Assembly (NCBI GenBank): GCA_027943335.1
Contig: BSBK01001572.1
Location: forward strand, 3,398,501-3,462,500
Source: Chamaecyparis obtusa
Lineage: Eukaryota; Streptophyta; Pinopsida; Cupressales; Cupressaceae
Reading direction: 5' to 3'
DNA length: 64,000 nt
Part shown: positions 60,440-64,000 of the stretch, one piece after another
Layout: the number at the start of each line of letters is the position of its first letter
How positions within the stretch are numbered: position 1 is the stretch's first letter
Made by a program: the position numbers and the translations under genes
The notes under the pieces: model-generated
Database searches by the model: none
Told to the model about the DNA's origin: nothing
What the model saw: only the letters and a program-made list of their open reading frames with translations

Positions 60440-63318
60440 GTGATTAGCTTTGTGTTCATCTTTCAATTCTTTTTACTCAGCTGTTACATTCTGTATTCAA
60501 CATTGAAATTTAATTATAGCTTCTAAAAATTCATGAGGGTTCTACAAAGATTAAGTACATTGTCGATGTCAAACATAATAGTATTATTAGATCTACATCA
60601 GCCAAGAATTTCAGCCTAACAAAATATCTCTTTGTGAAATAACTTTAAAGTTTTATTCAGAATCCTACTTCTCATAGTATGCCTATTATAAATTGAATAT
60701 AAAGCTAACATCTTGTACATGTTTACATTTTTTTTCTGTGTAGTGCCACTCTTCTCCAGGCTCTTTTTTGATTCACTTCTAAGTTTTCTGGATCTTGGTA
60801 ATCTATTTTGGTTGGAAATTTTTTATAAAGGGGCTAGGAAGAGAGGGTGTAGCTTCTAGGTGTAATACTGGTCAGATTCTAGGAGCTCAGGATGTGTAAT
60901 AGTTTAGAATAGTTTAGTATAAGAAATAGAATAGTAAATCTAATGACATGTAAGATGTGTAATCAACTAGTTTCTACATGTGAAAGTTACAGATCTCTCT
61001 TTGCCAAGTAGGCATGTTCATCACTTTTAACATTTTTAGCTACCCATATTATTTGAATTTCTCCCTTGTCCAGAGAATTATTTGGCAACTAATTATTTTT
61101 TTAAAATTTTGGAATGATTAGCAACTTTAAGAAGGCTTTTATTCAGAACATTTGAAACTCCATTTATTTTGTATGGCCATACGATATGTGCAATGTTTAT
61201 GGGGGCATCATTTGTATTCCCAATGCACTAAATTACAATTTGTATTGACAATTTTTTAATTTAGCAAAAGTAAGATTTGATTATGTTACATTTCTTGGTA
61301 GGTATGCACTCATCGATCCTAGAAGTGACCTTATGGTGTGGGTCTACTTGTTTCTGGATTAGATCAAATGAGACCTCATCTTTACCAAAACTGACCTTCT
61401 AGAAATTATTTTGAATATCAAGCATATGCCATTGGTGCTCACTCCCAAGTAGGAAAAACTTTCTTGGAAAGAAAATTTGAGACATTCTCAGACTGCATAT
61501 GTGATGAACTTATTCGACATGGTATAAGAAAGATGATAAGAAAGATGAAACTCCAACTGATGCAACTCCAATTGAAGGTGAACAAGGTGCTACACAAGAT
61601 GATATTGATCAAGGTGTAACTCCTATGGAGACCTAATCTTAGGAAGAATATTTTGGCTGATATTCTACTTTTGAAAATGTGAGGCATGTGTCTCCAAAAC
61701 CACCAAAGCACAATTTCTCTTAAGATTTAGCTTTTGATACATGATTTTGTTATCATTTTCTATTGTAGTTGCTATAATTATCTTGTTACATCTAATAATG
61801 TTTTTCCTTCTACATCATGGTGTTAATCCTTCACTTGATTCCTCATAATTCTTCTTTTTAATTGCATATTCTAAAGAATTGACATCACTAAAAGAGATTT
61901 TTATTTATTTATGCTATCAGTGGAGGGCAAGAAATGCTTTTTGATAAATTTGTGATGAAGTTTATCAATGTTGCAATTGGTTATAGCTGTTATATATTTC
62001 TAGCCTATTTTTGTGCTTCATAGCCTTAAATGCATTGGATCATGACTGAGCAACAGAGTCAATGCACTAAATAACTCATTCTTAGGCACAGAGCTGCAGT
62101 GCAAGCTTTTCATTGATCGATCGTATATAGCTTTCATTTTAATTAGTAAAACCACATAATATAAAATTTGATGTCAAGAAGAGTGTCACATACAGCTATA
62201 TTAATCAGAATAACTTGGAACACAAAATATACTATTTGTAACCATGCAAAAAGCTAGAAGAAACCAAGACACTTCATTTTTTTCCATTTTATGTTTATGA
62301 CATTCTAGTTTGTAGTTACTCTGACATTAGAAATTACTACTGACTTTGTTTTTGGTTTGTTAGTTTGTTTGGTGTTCAACCATATAATCAATGTATTGAG
62401 AAGCATTTTATGTTCATCATTGATTTTATTGGGATCTCAACAAGGGGTAATGCCAATCTCGTTTTTAAAGATTTGCATTTTTGTTGATAGTAAGGGTGTT
62501 GTTAAATATATTAAATTTTAATGAAGGTGATTCTTTAATAACTATATAGACTACTAATGTGGAGTTCATTGAAGTGATAAATGGATGCATGTTTTAATGC
62601 AGAGTTATCTTAGATTTTGCATGAGAATTTTTTATGAGAATTTAAAACTTCACCACAATAAAAACAAATTTATACATTTTTAATGTACAATAAAGTATTT
62701 TTTTTTTCCTTCAATCTACAATTAAACTAGTATAGACATAGATTAAGAGATTAGTCCCCAGATATATCATGTATTTGAAAGAGTTAATTCAATTTACTGA
62801 CACATAATTTTATTTGATTTGCTTGATACATATAATGATATACAATTTTATTTTATTTGCTACATAAATGGACACATAAGTTTTGGTTTATATTTGCAGT
62901 ATTATTTTATTTTATTTATAGTCTATTTGAACAACTATTTTTAATACTCATGTATCATATCTCTGTGCAAAGAAAATTATAAAAATATAATACATGAACA
63001 ACCATTTTTAATACTTGTGTATGCATATGATTTGTGGAGTCTATAATGGATATCCTATTTTAGAAAGAAGTGTGTGAACAAAATGACCAGGTAAGATTTG
63101 TGTGGTTAATTATCTTAAATATTTAGTCAAAGTAATGAAAAACCACTTCTTGCATTGTTGGTTTAATGCATCTAAAACTAGAAATTAATCAAATGTATCA
63201 TGCATGACTTGATCACATAATAGCAAAATATTTTTGGCTTTGATAAGCCATATTAAACATTTTACAACCCAAATGTATGTAGTTGTGAGAAATTATTTCC
63301 TTACTGGCCTAAATAAAT
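60440..63318. other. No gene recognised; coding-like remnant near 61.5 kb
   Basis: Mostly AT-rich. At about 61,525-61,640 on the plus strand the frame reads KKDDKKDETPTDATPIEGEQ, then GATQDDIDQGVTPMET, and after two stops a further stretch to FENVRHVSPKPPKHNFS. This is protein-like but its family was not recognised. Confidence 0.35.
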
Positions 63319-63882
63319 ACATGATGCCCTAGTCTATAACTCATGAGTTGTACATGGAGAAGAAAAATAGTGACCAAATTTACTCATGTATGCCCATATC
63401 AAAACTCACGGGCCCCAAGCAGTGAGAAAACAAGTAATAAATGGATGCCATTTGAATACAATTCCATTTCAATCCACAACAAATACACAAAAAAAGACAT
63501 GGCATAAAACCAGTAAAATACAATGCCTTTTGAATCTACAACAAATACACATAAACATCAAAGAATACAAAGAAGATGAGGAGAGAAACTTGAATGTCTA
63601 CCTCAAAAATTGAATGCCTAGTTCGCGCATGCAAAAGTCCAGTTCCCTCTTCGTGCATGGTGTTGGCCTCTTCCCACATGCAAAAGACCAGTGCCCTCTT
63701 CATGCACACAAAAGACCACATCCCTAATCTTACCACATGGTGCCTCTTCAGGCACGTACGCCAAAGTCTAGTGCCTTCTTGGCACCATACAAAAGTACAG
63801 TGCCCTCTTCGCAGCTCTAGCTCTTTGAACACAAAAATTAAAAATGACACTTTCTTTTTCTTTTTTTCTTGTTTATAATCAC
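63319..63882. repeat. Second copy of repeat B (first copy at 39,611-40,003)
   Basis: It shares ATGATGCCCTAGTCTATAAC, ATGCCCATATCAAAACTCA, GGGCCCCAAGCAGTGAGAAAA, AAAAAGACATGGCATAAAACC, and ends GTTTATAATCAC, in the same orientation as the copy at 39.6 kb. It is about 170 bp longer because the motif CAAAAGACCAGTGCCCTCTTC is repeated about five times in degenerate form at 63,625-63,815. Confidence 0.8.
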
Positions 63883-64000
63883 GGGGGTGTCAATATTACA
63901 ACATCACCATCGCTATTATGACACCATTGGGGGCACTTGCAAAAAAAACACAAAAAAAAAACACAAATGGTAGTGTCATCACAATTGGCATTGAAATTCG
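63883..64000. other. End of window, nothing recognised
   Basis: A-rich low-complexity sequence. Confidence 0.5.

Overview
The window looks like intergenic DNA from a very large plant genome, probably a gymnosperm such as a conifer. It is AT-rich, almost wholly built of decayed transposable elements, and holds scattered single exons of plant genes. No intact cellular gene, rRNA, tRNA or CRISPR array was found. The species assignment is inference; the element families and boundaries are read from the sequence.

Layout. (1) 0.6-7.86 kb and 37.98-38.16 kb, minus strand: a degenerate CACTA (En/Spm-type) transposase gene (transposase-associated N-terminus, tnp2, DUF4218, DUF4216-like C-terminus with an acidic tail), followed in the same orientation by a broken SET-domain (histone methyltransferase-like) gene. 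A 1.15-kb retroposed sequence with a 16-bp target duplication sits inside it. (2) 7,860-37,979: inserted in the first transposase exon, a tandem array of a Ty3/gypsy chromovirus: five LTRs of about 850 bp alternating with four internal domains of about 2.6 kb, the whole bounded by a single 5-bp target duplication CAATG. Every internal domain encodes gag, protease and a chromodomain end but lacks reverse transcriptase, RNase H and the integrase core through the same in-frame deletion, so the family is non-autonomous. (3) 15,748-31,104: inserted in the third internal domain, a 15.36-kb Tat-like Ty3/gypsy element with 1.27-kb LTRs, target duplication AGGGT, and gag, protease, G-patch-like, RT, RNase H, second RNase H and integrase segments, all interrupted by stops.

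(4) 38.2-44.6 kb: short direct repeats, a possible LTR, and a minus-strand gypsy gag remnant with an intact zinc knuckle. (5) 44,581-about 45,830: one end of a CACTA-type element with subterminal repeats and palindromes, carrying exons of a prolyl 4-hydroxylase gene. (6) 46-64 kb: a PPR pseudogene with a partial duplication, an open exon of a DPP-IV-like prolyl oligopeptidase, an (AT)n(GT)n microsatellite of about 300 bp, a tRNA-derived SINE with 16-bp target duplications, an open exon of histidinol-phosphate aminotransferase, and a second copy of a repeat found at 39.6 kb.

How it fits together: the order of events is readable. The CACTA element came first, the chromovirus entered its coding sequence and became a four-unit array, and the Tat-like element entered one unit of that array. 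The most unusual points are the five-LTR array of a gag-protease-chromodomain mini-element, the SET-domain gene beside the CACTA transposase, and the capture-like prolyl 4-hydroxylase fragment.
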